A stretch of 19,286 bases of DNA from Dehalococcoidia bacterium (GCA_004297315.1 SCTU01000148.1:1-19286); one strand, 5' to 3'. Positions 6,892 through 14,716 are shown, counted from the stretch's first letter. Notes: generated from the letters alone by a model not told the origin. Numbers and translations: made by a program.

Positions 6892-6897
6892 AGTCTA
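6892..6897 (-). promoter_or_regulatory. Putative -10 for a leaderless lipB transcript
   Basis: On the minus strand TAGACT is followed by 7 nt and then the lipB ATG. A -10 hexamer at that distance places the transcript start at the start codon, and the absence of a Shine-Dalgarno sequence agrees. No good -35 match is seen. It shares the 71-bp divergent region with the aceE promoter, so the two operons are likely regulated together. Confidence 0.4.
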
Positions 6898-6915
6898 GTC
6901 CGGCCTCCAGTGCGC

Positions 6916-6921
6916 TACCCT
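6916..6921 (+). promoter_or_regulatory. Possible -10 (TACCCT) for aceE-aceF-lpd
   Basis: TACCCT lies 34 nt upstream of the GTG start of aceE, leaving room for a short leader containing the ribosome binding site GGGGGAG. It is a weak match to TATAAT and the -35 is unclear; it is called mainly because the divergent gap is only 71 bp and must hold this promoter. Confidence 0.2.
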
Positions 6922-6955
6922 CGATGGAACACTTGGACGAATTCATGGGGGAGCC

Positions 6956-9649
6956 GTGACAAACGACGGCGGGCGGGACGCACCCGAGACCCCCGATTGG
7001 GTCGAGACGCGCGAATGGACCGAGGCGCTACGCGACGTCGTGCGCTCGTCGGGGGCGGAACGCGCAAGCCGCCTGCTGCAGGCGCTCCAGGTCGACGCCC
7101 AACGCGCCGGCGTGCCCCTCCCGGTCACGTCGCGCACGCCCTACGTCAACACCATCCCGCCGGAGCATCAGCCGCCGTACCCCGGCGACCTCGAACTCGA
7201 GCGCAAGATCACGCGGCTCGTCCGTTGGAATGCGCTTGCGATGGTCACCGAGGCGAACGGACGCACAGCGGGCATCGGCGGGCACATCTCCACGTACGCT
7301 TCCGCGGCCGTCCTGTACGAGGTGGGGTTCCAGCACTTCTGGCGCGGGCCGGACGCCCCCGGCGGCCCCGACCTGCTCTACATCCAGGGCCACGCCTCGC
7401 CCGGCATCTACGCTCGCTCCTACATGGAGGGCCGGATCTCGGCGAAAGAGATGCGGAACTTCCGTCGCGAGTTCGCGGAGGGCGGTGGGCTCTCCTCCTA
7501 CCCGCACCCCTGGCTGATGCCGGAGTACTGGCAGTTCCCGACGGTCTCGATGGGACTCGGACCGATGATGGCGGTCTACCAGGCGCGCTTCATGCGCTAC
7601 CTGGAGCAGCGAGGGCTGATCCCGCCGAGCGACCGTAAGGTGTGGTGTTTCCTCGGAGACGGGGAGACGGACGAGCCGGAGTCGCTCGGCGCGATCTCGC
7701 TCGCCGCGCGCGAGGGCCTCGACAACCTGATCTTCGTCGTGAACTGCAACCTGCAGCGGCTGGACGGCCCGGTGCGCGGAAACGGGCAGATCATCCAGGA
7801 ACTCGAGGCCGTCTTCCGCAGCGTCGGCTGGCACGTGTTGAAGGTGATCTGGGGCGGCGACTGGGACGCACTCCTCGCGCGCGACACCGACGGCCTGCTC
7901 GTCCAACGCATGGGCGAGGTGGTGGACGGGGAGTATCAGAAGTACGCCGTCGCGGGTGGCGCGTACACCCGTGAACACTTCTGGGGCGTCGACCCGCGAC
8001 TGGCGCGGATGGTCGCCCATCTGTCCGACGACGAACTGCTGAAGTTGCGCCTTGGCGGCCACGACCACGAGAAGGTGTATGCCGCCTACCACGCGGCCAC
8101 CACGCATCGGGGGGCGCCGACGGTGATCCTCGCTCGCACGATCAAGGGCTACGGCCTCGGGACTGCCGGCGAGGCGCGAAACGTCGCGCACCAGCAAAAG
8201 CACCTGGACGAAGACGACCTGCTCGCGTTTCGCGACCGCTTCATGCTGCCGTTCACCGACGAAGAAGCCGGGCGTGCGCCGCTGTTCCGGCCCGCCGAGG
8301 GCTCTCCGGAGGCCCGCTACATCCTCGAACGGCGAAACGCCCTCGGCGGGTTCTTGCCGCAGCGCCGTGTGCGCGAGGAGACCCTGCCGTTGCCCCCGGA
8401 GTCGGTGTTCGCGGAGTTCCTCTCCGGGTCGGGCGACCGGGAGGTCTCGACGACGATGGCTTTCGTGCGGATGCTCGCCGGCTTGATGCGTACGCCGGAT
8501 CTCGGAAAGCGCATCGTGCCCGTGATTCCGGACGAGGCGCGGACGTTCGGGATGGAGTCGTTCTTCCGCGAGTTCGGCATTTACGCCCATGGCGGCCAGC
8601 GCTACACGCCCGTCGACCGCGAGAGCCTCATCTATTACAAGGAGAGCGCCGACGGGCAGGTCCTCGAGGAGGGCATTACCGAGGCTGGCTCGTTCTGCTC
8701 GTTGCTCGCCGCCGGGACCTCATACGCGAACCACGGCCGCGCGATGCTGCCGTTTTTCATCTTCTATTCGATGTTCGGCCTCCAGCGCGTCGGCGACCTC
8801 GCCTGGGCGGCGGGCGACGCGCGTGCACGTGGATTCCTGATCGGCGCGACGGCGGGGCGCACTACGCTCAACGGCGAGGGCCTCCAGCACCAGGACGGGC
8901 ACAGCCACCTGCTCGCCTCCGCGATCCCGAATATGCGCTCCTACGACCCAGCCTTCGCCTTCGAGATCGCGGTGCTGCTCCAGGATGGCGTGCGCCGGAT
9001 GGTCGAGGCACACGAGGATGGCCTGACCTACCTCACGGTAGGCAATGAGAACTACCGCCAGCCCGCGATGCCGGAGAGCGAGGGCGTGCCCGAAGGGATC
9101 GTGCGCGGCCTCTACCGCTTCCGTTCGCTCGCGCCGCTGGGCGCAGACGCCTCGGCGCCGCGAGTCCACCTGCTGGGTTCGGGTGCGATCATGAACGAGG
9201 TGCTGCGCGCACAGGAGATCCTGGCCGAGCGCTTCGGCGTCGCCTCGGACGTCTGGTCCGCGACGTCGTACACCGAACTGCGACGCGAGGCGTTGGCCGT
9301 GGAGCGCTGGAACGTGCTGCATCCGGAGGACGAGGCGCGCGTCCCCTACGTGTCCCAACTCCTCGGCGACGGGCTGCCCGTGGTCGCGGCCTCCGACTAT
9401 GTGAAGGCACTTCCCGACGGCATCGCGAAGTGGATTCCCGGACGTCTCGTCTCGCTGGGCACGGACGGCTTCGGCCGTAGCGAGACGCGCGAGGCCTTGC
9501 GCGACCATTTCGAGGTCGACCGCAACCACGTCGCGTTCGCGGCGCTGGCGGCGCTGGCGCGCGAGGAGACGATCCCGGCACGCGTGGCAGTCGAGGCACG
9601 TTCCGCGCTCGGCATCGACCCTGAGCGCGGCGACCCGGCACGGGCATAG
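6956..9649 (+). CDS. aceE: Pyruvate dehydrogenase E1 component, homodimeric type
   Basis: 897 residues, matching the single-chain AceE family (about 885-930) rather than the split alpha/beta E1. It decarboxylates pyruvate with thiamine diphosphate and acetylates the E2 lipoyl group. The thiamine-diphosphate motif runs from GDGETDEPES (234-243) to VVNCNLQRLDGPVRGN (261-276). The family histidine loop appears as LGGHDHEKVYAAYHAA, and the N-terminal TPYVNTIPPE, GHASPGIYARSYMEGR and C-terminal TDGFGRSETREALRDHFEVD signatures are all present. Start is GTG 6956, with GGGGGAG just upstream. It heads aceE-aceF-lpd and diverges from lipBA. The homodimeric E1 is best known from proteobacteria and actinobacteria, so if the host is Chloroflexota this is a less usual choice. 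Confidence 0.97.
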   Translation: MTNDGGRDAPETPDWVETREWTEALRDVVRSSGAERASRLLQALQVDAQRAGVPLPVTSRTPYVNTIPPEHQPPYPGDLELERKITRLVRWNALAMVTEANGRTAGIGGHISTYASAAVLYEVGFQHFWRGPDAPGGPDLLYIQGHASPGIYARSYMEGRISAKEMRNFRREFAEGGGLSSYPHPWLMPEYWQFPTVSMGLGPMMAVYQARFMRYLEQRGLIPPSDRKVWCFLGDGETDEPESLGAISLAAREGLDNLIFVVNCNLQRLDGPVRGNGQIIQELEAVFRSVGWHVLKVIWGGDWDALLARDTDGLLVQRMGEVVDGEYQKYAVAGGAYTREHFWGVDPRLARMVAHLSDDELLKLRLGGHDHEKVYAAYHAATTHRGAPTVILARTIKGYGLGTAGEARNVAHQQKHLDEDDLLAFRDRFMLPFTDEEAGRAPLFRPAEGSPEARYILERRNALGGFLPQRRVREETLPLPPESVFAEFLSGSGDREVSTTMAFVRMLAGLMRTPDLGKRIVPVIPDEARTFGMESFFREFGIYAHGGQRYTPVDRESLIYYKESADGQVLEEGITEAGSFCSLLAAGTSYANHGRAMLPFFIFYSMFGLQRVGDLAWAAGDARARGFLIGATAGRTTLNGEGLQHQDGHSHLLASAIPNMRSYDPAFAFEIAVLLQDGVRRMVEAHEDGLTYLTVGNENYRQPAMPESEGVPEGIVRGLYRFRSLAPLGADASAPRVHLLGSGAIMNEVLRAQEILAERFGVASDVWSATSYTELRREALAVERWNVLHPEDEARVPYVSQLLGDGLPVVAASDYVKALPDGIAKWIPGRLVSLGTDGFGRSETREALRDHFEVDRNHVAFAALAALAREETIPARVAVEARSALGIDPERGDPARA

Positions 9650-9662
9650 GCGAGGAGGCAGC

Positions 9663-11027
9663 ATGGCTGAGTTCAAGTTGCCCGACCTCGGCGAGGGGAT
9701 CACTGAGGCCGACGTGTTGAAGGTCTACGTCTCGCCCGGGGACACCGTCGCTGTCGACCAGCCGATCGTGGAAATCGAGACCGAAAAGGCGACGCTGGAC
9801 GTCCCCTCCGGCGTCGCGGGGACGGTGACCGCCGTCCTCGTGCAGGCGGGACAGACGATCCCGGTCGGGCAGCCGCTGATTGAGGTCGGCCCGACGGGAG
9901 AAGCAGCGCCCGTCTCGCCCGGCGGTGCCCCGGCAGCAGTGCCCGCGCCCCCCGCGCCTACCGCCCAGCAAACACCGACGCCCGCACCCGCTTCGGAACC
10001 AGCACCGGCGTCCCCCGCGCCAGCACCGCCTGCGCCGGCCCGGGCCACGCCCGCGGCTCAGCAGGCGCAATCGGCCGCTGCCCAGCCCGCCACTCCGGGC
10101 CGGGTCACGCCCGCCGCGCCCTCCGTCCGCAAACTCGCGCGCGAGGTCGGTGTGGAGATCGGGACCGTGACCGGGAGCGGACCCGGTGGGCGGATCACAG
10201 ACGACGACGTGAAACGCGCGGCGCGCGAGCGGAGTGCCGCCCCGCCACCAGCACCCACAGCGGCCGGAGAACAGCGGCGCGGCTTCGAGGTGCGCGCACT
10301 GCCGGACTTCACACAGTGGGGCGGGGTGACGCGTGAGCCGCTCTCGCGGCTGCGTCGCACCGTGGCACGGAACATGGCGCAGTCGTGGGCCGAGATCCCC
10401 CACGTCCATCTCTACGATCGGGCGGACATCACTGCGATGGAGGAACTTCGTCAGCAGTTCAAGGAGCGCGCGAAGGCGGCCGGCGGCAACCTCACGATCT
10501 CCGTGATGATGCTGAAGGTGATCGCCGCCGCCCTGCGGGCGCACCCGCGCCTGAACGCGAGCCTGGACGTCGACTCGAACGAGCTCATCTTGAAGCAGTA
10601 CATCCACCTCGGCGTGGCGGTCGACACGGACCGCGGGCTGGTCGTCCCGAAGATTGAGGACGTGGACCAGAAGAACATCATCGAACTCTCGGTCGAGTTG
10701 AACGGGATCGCCGAACGCGCCCGCACCAACGCGCTCACGCTCGACGAGATGCGCGGCTCCACCTTCACGGTGACGAACCTGGGCTCGTTCGGCATCGGCC
10801 ACTTCGATCCGATCATCAACTGGCCGGAGGTCGCAGTGCTCGGCCTGGGCCGCGCGGAGCAGACCGCTGTCTGGGACGCCGAGCGGAAGACGTGGGAGCC
10901 GCGGCTGCTGATGCCGCTCTCGCTGGGACACGACCATCGTGTGATCGACGGCGCGGACGGTGCGCGCTTCCTCACGTGGATCGTCGAGGCGATCAAGAAC
11001 CCGCTCTTGATGGCGCTGGAGGGCTAA
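9663..11027 (+). CDS. aceF: Dihydrolipoamide acetyltransferase, E2 of pyruvate dehydrogenase
   Basis: 454 residues. One N-terminal lipoyl domain (1-76) with the lipoylated Lys42 in ETEKATLD, an unusually regular Ala/Pro-rich flexible linker (about 77-150), a peripheral-subunit-binding domain (151-188: VRKLAREVGVEI through GGRITDDDVKRAARE), a second Ala/Pro linker, and the catalytic domain ending in HDHRVIDGADGARFL, where His425 and Asp429 form the HxxxDG active site. A single lipoyl domain contrasts with the three in E. coli AceF. GGAGG lies 6 nt before the ATG, which is 13 nt after the aceE stop. Third-gene lpd follows after 1 nt. A generic branched-chain or 2-oxoglutarate E2 is unlikely given the adjacent AceE. 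Confidence 0.95.
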   Translation: MAEFKLPDLGEGITEADVLKVYVSPGDTVAVDQPIVEIETEKATLDVPSGVAGTVTAVLVQAGQTIPVGQPLIEVGPTGEAAPVSPGGAPAAVPAPPAPTAQQTPTPAPASEPAPASPAPAPPAPARATPAAQQAQSAAAQPATPGRVTPAAPSVRKLAREVGVEIGTVTGSGPGGRITDDDVKRAARERSAAPPPAPTAAGEQRRGFEVRALPDFTQWGGVTREPLSRLRRTVARNMAQSWAEIPHVHLYDRADITAMEELRQQFKERAKAAGGNLTISVMMLKVIAAALRAHPRLNASLDVDSNELILKQYIHLGVAVDTDRGLVVPKIEDVDQKNIIELSVELNGIAERARTNALTLDEMRGSTFTVTNLGSFGIGHFDPIINWPEVAVLGLGRAEQTAVWDAERKTWEPRLLMPLSLGHDHRVIDGADGARFLTWIVEAIKNPLLMALEG

Positions 11028-11028
11028 C

Positions 11029-12441
11029 GTGGCCGACCAACTGCGAGTGGTCGTGCTGGGAGCCGGGCCGGGCGGCTACCCTGCGGCGTTCCTGGCCGCC
11101 GAGCGCGGTATGGACGTCACGCTGATCGACACGCGCGCCGCCCCGGGCGGCGTCTGCCTCTACGAGGGCTGCATCCCCTCGAAGGCGCTTCTGCACGCCG
11201 CATCGGTGGTGACTGAGGCGCGCGAGGCCGAAGGGATCGGGCTCGTCTTTGGCTCGCCGGCGCTCGACCTCGACCGGTTGCGCACTTGGAAGGACGGCGT
11301 CGTCCGCGGACTCACGGGCGGCCTGAGCCAGATCGCGCGCGCGCGGAAGGTGAGATACGTCCAGGGGCACGGGCGCTTCGTCGACGCGCACACAGTCCGC
11401 GTGGCGAATGACGGCGAGTTGACCGAGGTGCAGTTCGACGCCGCGATCGTCGCCACCGGTTCGTCCCCCTCGGTCCCGGCGCCGCTTCGCCTCGACTCAG
11501 CACGCGTCTGGGGTGCCCGCGAGGCGCTTGCGTTGCCTGAGGTGCCGAAGTTGCTGCTCGTAGTCGGAGGCGGCTACATCGGCCTCGAAATGGCGACGGT
11601 GTACGCCGCACTCGGATCACGCGTGACCGTGGTCGAGGCGACGGGCGGACTCCTCCAGGGCGCCGACCGCGATCTGGTCGAGGTGCTCGCAAAGCGGATA
11701 GCGGCCACCGTCAACGAGGTGCGCCTACACACGACGGTGCAGTCGCTCGCCGAAACCGAAGACGGCGGCGTCCAGGCTTCGCTTGCCGGGCCGTCTGGTG
11801 CCGAGGACGTGCGGTTCGACCGCATCCTGATCGCCACGGGCCGCCGCCCGAACAGCGCCGACCTGGGCCTTGAAATGACCCGCGCGCTCGTCAGTACCCG
11901 CGGCTTCATCGAGGTCGACCCGCAGCGGCGCACGGCGGAGCTCTCGATCTTCGCCATCGGCGATGTCGCCGGTGAGCCGATGCTCGCGCACAAAGCGACG
12001 CACGAGGCACGGGTGGCGGTGGAGGCGCTTGGCGGCGAGCCGAGCGCGTGGGAGCCGCCGGTCGTGCCGGCCGTGATCTACACCGACCCGGAGATCGCCT
12101 GGTGCGGGCTCACGGAGACCGAGGCGCGCTCGCGCAGCCTCGACGTGGACGTGGCACGCTTCCCGTGGAGCGCTTCCGGCCGTGCCGCCACCGCTGCCGA
12201 CCGAGAAGGACTGACGAAGTGGCTTGTTGAGGCGGGCAGCGGTCGCCTGCTGGGTGCCGGGATCGTGGGACGCGGTGCCGGCGAGCTGATTGGCGAGGCG
12301 ACGCTGGCGATCGAGATGGGCGCGCGACTGGAGGACATCCGGCGCACGGTCCACGCGCATCCCTCACGCTCCGAGACGTTGATGGAGGCGGCCGAGGCGT
12401 TCTTCGGCACCAGTCCTCACTTCCTCGCGCGGCGGCGTTAG
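11029..12441 (+). CDS. lpd: Dihydrolipoyl dehydrogenase (E3)
   Basis: 470 residues, normal length. It reoxidises the dihydrolipoyl group of E2 with FAD and NAD+. FAD-binding GAGPGG (11-16), the redox disulfide Cys43/Cys48 in GGVCLYEGCIPSK, the NAD-binding VVGGGYIGLEMATVYAALGS, the second FAD site FAIGDVAGEPMLAHKA, and the catalytic dyad His444/Glu449 in HAHPSRSETL are all present. The start is GTG 11029, one base after the aceF stop, so it is coupled to it. Together the three genes encode a complete pyruvate dehydrogenase complex; the same E3 could also serve other 2-oxoacid complexes. Confidence 0.97.
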   Translation: MADQLRVVVLGAGPGGYPAAFLAAERGMDVTLIDTRAAPGGVCLYEGCIPSKALLHAASVVTEAREAEGIGLVFGSPALDLDRLRTWKDGVVRGLTGGLSQIARARKVRYVQGHGRFVDAHTVRVANDGELTEVQFDAAIVATGSSPSVPAPLRLDSARVWGAREALALPEVPKLLLVVGGGYIGLEMATVYAALGSRVTVVEATGGLLQGADRDLVEVLAKRIAATVNEVRLHTTVQSLAETEDGGVQASLAGPSGAEDVRFDRILIATGRRPNSADLGLEMTRALVSTRGFIEVDPQRRTAELSIFAIGDVAGEPMLAHKATHEARVAVEALGGEPSAWEPPVVPAVIYTDPEIAWCGLTETEARSRSLDVDVARFPWSASGRAATAADREGLTKWLVEAGSGRLLGAGIVGRGAGELIGEATLAIEMGARLEDIRRTVHAHPSRSETLMEAAEAFFGTSPHFLARRR

Positions 12442-12476
12442 GCTGCATCCGAGTCGGCGTTGGTCGATGGCAATAA

Positions 12477-12508
12477 GGAGGGGCGGCCTGCTGGCCGCCC
12501 CTCCGTTT
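12477..12508. terminator. Bidirectional Rho-independent terminator between lpd and the solute-binding protein
   Basis: GGAGGGGCGGCC (12477-12488) pairs perfectly with GGCCGCCCCTCC (12493-12504) around a TGCT loop, a 12-bp stem. TTT follows on the plus strand and TTATTG on the minus strand. It lies midway between the convergent stops of lpd (12441) and the solute-binding protein (12539) and can end both transcripts. Confidence 0.85.
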
Positions 12509-12538
12509 GTGCGCTGTCGCAGCCGCCGAGAAGCGTGA

Positions 12539-14305
12539 CTAGGAGTCGAGCCACCGTTCGGCGAGGGTTTCGGTCGCCCCGCCGTACGCACGGGTCTGGA
12601 CGATGCCGCGGACTTCCGGCCGGTACGCCGTCCAGCCCACACCCGCACCTGCCTGAGAGGGCGGGTAGTACATCTTGTCGGCGTTGATGCGCTGGATCTC
12701 CCAGATGTACTCGCGGCGCTTCTCGACGTTGAGTTCGACCGACTGCTTCGCGTCGAGTTCTGTGATCTTCGCGTCCTTGACCCGGCCGTGGTTCTGCGGG
12801 TCGTCGCCGAACATCCGGCTGAAGTAGCTACCGACCTCCGGGAACGGGGTCTCGAGGCCCCACGCCATCCCCTTGAAGTTGGAGCGGAACGTCTGCGTGA
12901 CGTAGACCGAGTTGTAGTCCTGGGTCTGGATCTCGACGTTGATGCCGCCCTCGCGCAGATAATTCGCGCTCGCCTCGGCCAGTGTGTCGAAGGTCGAGCC
13001 GTAGATCTTGTTCGCGAAGATGAAGGGGATCTTCTCGCCCTTGTAGCCGGAGGCGTCCAGGAGCTTCTTCGCCTCGGCCTTGTTGAACTTGAAGAACTCC
13101 CCGGCGGGGCCCATGTCCTTGCCCTTGGGGTCCAGCCACCACGCCGCGAATCCGGCGGGGACCAGGTTGTTCCAGAGGATCGAGACATCGAGTCCGGCGT
13201 CCTGCAACTTCTTGACGTTGTAGCCGGCCTCAGTCAGCGCGTCACGGTCTTGCGTCATGGAGACGGCCTTGCGGAAGCGGTCGTCACGCCAGACGGCGTT
13301 CGGCGCGGTCTCCGCCTTCTCGAAGTAGAAGAAGCAGAGTTGGGCGGGCATCAGGCCACGCCACTGCACCTTCGGCTGGTCCTTGCGGAGCTGGAGCACG
13401 TCGTTGGCGTTGACCCCCACGGAATGCAGGTTCCCGGCCTGGAACTGCGAGAGCCGGTTCGCGTACTCCGGGATGATCGCGAGGTCGATGCCGTCGAGGA
13501 ACGGCTTCGGCTTGTCGTGGTAGTCGGGGTGCTTCTTGAATGAGAACTTCACGTTCGGCTTGTACTCGGACATGACCCAGGGGCCGGAGCCGATCATCTG
13601 CGTCTTCGGGTCGAACCCGCTGCCCGCTTCCTTCGGCTGGATCCAGAGCAGGTTCGAGTCGCCGATGAAGTCGAGGAACGTCGCGGTCGGCTTCGGGAGC
13701 GTGAACTTCAGCGTGTGCGAGTCGATCGCCTCGAGCTTGATGTCCTTCGCCGAGTCCTTGTTCGGCCCCTTGTCGTCGGTCAGGCGCTTCCACGAGAACA
13801 TGACGTCCTCGGAAGTCAGTTCCCGGCCGCTCACGGGCGAAATGTTGTGGAACTTGACGCCCTTCTTGAGCTTGACGGTCCAGGTCTGCCCGTCCGTGGT
13901 CTCCGCGCTCTGGGCGATATCCGGTTCGACGCCCACTGCGTATGGGTTCTTGTCGCCGCGGGCTGCCACCTTGTAGAGCCGGCTGTAGCTGTACCCGGCG
14001 ATGCCCTTCGCGGTGAACGACGCGTTGGCATACGGGTCGATCGTCACCGGGTCGGCGGTCAGGTCGCCCTTATACAGGCCGCCGCGCTTGATGTTGGCAA
14101 ATGGGTCGCCGGCAGTCGCCTGGGCATTCGCCGCAGCCGCAGTCGCGGTCGGCTGAGGTGTGGGGGCAGCCGTCTTCTCCTTGCTGCTGCAGCCGACGAG
14201 CGCCGCCCCGACAAGCCCGAAGCCAGCGACGCCCGCGCCTCGCAAGATGGACCGGCGGGACAGCCCACCGCTGCGAGCGCGTGACCAATAGGTTTGCTCT
14301 TCCAA
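12539..14305 (-). CDS. ABC transporter solute-binding lipoprotein, family 5 (peptide/oligosaccharide type), Tat-exported
   Basis: 588 residues from TTG 14305, chosen because GGAGG stands 7 nt upstream; an in-frame ATG at 14419 has no such site and would place about 38 odd residues before the signal. Arg17-Arg18 in LSRRSILRG form a twin-arginine motif, followed by a hydrophobic stretch and the lipobox LVGC with Cys39, then a Thr/Pro/Ala linker typical of Chloroflexota lipoproteins. The body is family-5 like: GGLYKGDLTADPVTIDPYANA, WTVKLKKGVKFHNISPVSGRELTSEDV, and a C-terminal EYIWEIQRINADKMYYPP. Such proteins capture peptides, nickel or sugars at the cell surface and hand them to an ABC permease. 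No permease or ATPase gene is adjacent here, so it is an orphan in this window and the ligand is unknown. Confidence 0.88.
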   Translation of the reverse strand: MEEQTYWSRARSGGLSRRSILRGAGVAGFGLVGAALVGCSSKEKTAAPTPQPTATAAAANAQATAGDPFANIKRGGLYKGDLTADPVTIDPYANASFTAKGIAGYSYSRLYKVAARGDKNPYAVGVEPDIAQSAETTDGQTWTVKLKKGVKFHNISPVSGRELTSEDVMFSWKRLTDDKGPNKDSAKDIKLEAIDSHTLKFTLPKPTATFLDFIGDSNLLWIQPKEAGSGFDPKTQMIGSGPWVMSEYKPNVKFSFKKHPDYHDKPKPFLDGIDLAIIPEYANRLSQFQAGNLHSVGVNANDVLQLRKDQPKVQWRGLMPAQLCFFYFEKAETAPNAVWRDDRFRKAVSMTQDRDALTEAGYNVKKLQDAGLDVSILWNNLVPAGFAAWWLDPKGKDMGPAGEFFKFNKAEAKKLLDASGYKGEKIPFIFANKIYGSTFDTLAEASANYLREGGINVEIQTQDYNSVYVTQTFRSNFKGMAWGLETPFPEVGSYFSRMFGDDPQNHGRVKDAKITELDAKQSVELNVEKRREYIWEIQRINADKMYYPPSQAGAGVGWTAYRPEVRGIVQTRAYGGATETLAERWLDS

Positions 14306-14366
14306 CAGTCCACCTCCTGCACCCGTCGCGACGCCAGCGAAGCGTTCCCCCGCAGTGATTCGGTGG

Positions 14367-14406
14367 ATGATACGCAAGGAATTCGTTAGCTGGATGCACT
14401 CTGCAT
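14367..14406 (-). promoter_or_regulatory. Putative promoter and operator for the solute-binding protein
   Basis: On the minus strand TATCAT (14367-14372) is a good -10 candidate about 60 nt before the TTG start. Overlapping the expected -35 zone is a 13-bp inverted repeat ATGCA-CTC-TGCAT (14394-14406) that could be a repressor site. The -35 itself is not obvious. Confidence 0.35.
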
Positions 14407-14428
14407 GTGAGTTGAACATCTTGTTCGT

Positions 14429-14466
14429 GATGGGGTCACGCCGCCGGCTGGCGGCGTGACCCCATC
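14429..14466. repeat. 17-bp perfect hairpin with GGCT loop (terminator or RNA element)
   Basis: GATGGGGTCACGCCGCC (14429-14445) pairs without mismatch with 14450-14466 around a 4-nt loop. No T-tract follows on either strand. It sits 12 nt after the stop of a tiny minus-strand ORF (14479-14631) and upstream of the solute-binding-protein promoter. It may terminate a short minus-strand transcript, insulate the next promoter, or be part of a small RNA; I cannot tell which. Confidence 0.6.
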
Positions 14467-14478
14467 GATGATCATTCG

Positions 14479-14631
14479 TTAGTCGAAGGGCTCTTCGAGG
14501 CGGCGCCGCGAATCTCGGCGGCCACCTTCGACCGCCTCGACACGACGGCGGATGGCGGCCAGGAACAAGACGACTCCGGCCCCAAGACGCCTCGCGATTC
14601 CCCTCGACTCAGGGCTTTCGACGAGATTCAT
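14479..14631 (-). CDS. Possible 50-aa small basic protein
   Basis: From ATG 14631 the frame encodes 50 residues with a short hydrophobic stretch (LGAGVVLFLAA) and an Arg-rich C-terminal half (RRRVEAVEGGRRDSRRRL). It is followed after 12 nt by a strong hairpin. There is no clear ribosome binding site; its ATG lies inside the 35-codon ORF 14609-14716, which has one, so it could be read by coupling or frameshift. In frame, the reading frame also extends upstream opposite the plus-strand gene, which I regard as shadow. It may not be a gene. Confidence 0.25.
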   Translation of the reverse strand: MNLVESPESRGIARRLGAGVVLFLAAIRRRVEAVEGGRRDSRRRLEEPFD

Positions 14632-14716
14632 CAAGATCCGGCCGCGCTGCCGTAAGGCGAACGTCTTCGGGGAGCCAACCGAGCAACGCGATCGATGATC
14701 GCTGGGGCGAAGCCAT
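14609..14716 (-). CDS. Possible 35-aa small ORF with a strong ribosome binding site
   Basis: GGAGG lies 5 nt before ATG 14716 and opens a 35-codon frame (MASPQRSSIALLGWLPEDVR, then a charged tail) ending at TGA 14609. The frame overlaps the 50-codon ORF 14479-14631 in another frame, which suggests a leader peptide, a coupled pair or one protein split by a frameshift. The start is only 36 bp from the divergent plus-strand gene at 14753. No family is recognised; chance cannot be excluded at this length. Confidence 0.25.
   Translation of the reverse strand: MASPQRSSIALLGWLPEDVRLTAARPDLDESRRKP

Noticed and set aside
7028..8590. Long minus-strand open frame (520 codons) opposite aceE
   Set aside because: Entirely inside aceE on the other strand and with Arg/His/Val-biased composition; no recognisable domain.
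9189..10937. Long minus-strand open frame (582 codons) opposite aceE/aceF
   Set aside because: Opposite strongly recognised PDH genes, with His/Arg/Gly-biased low-complexity translation; a GC-rich shadow.
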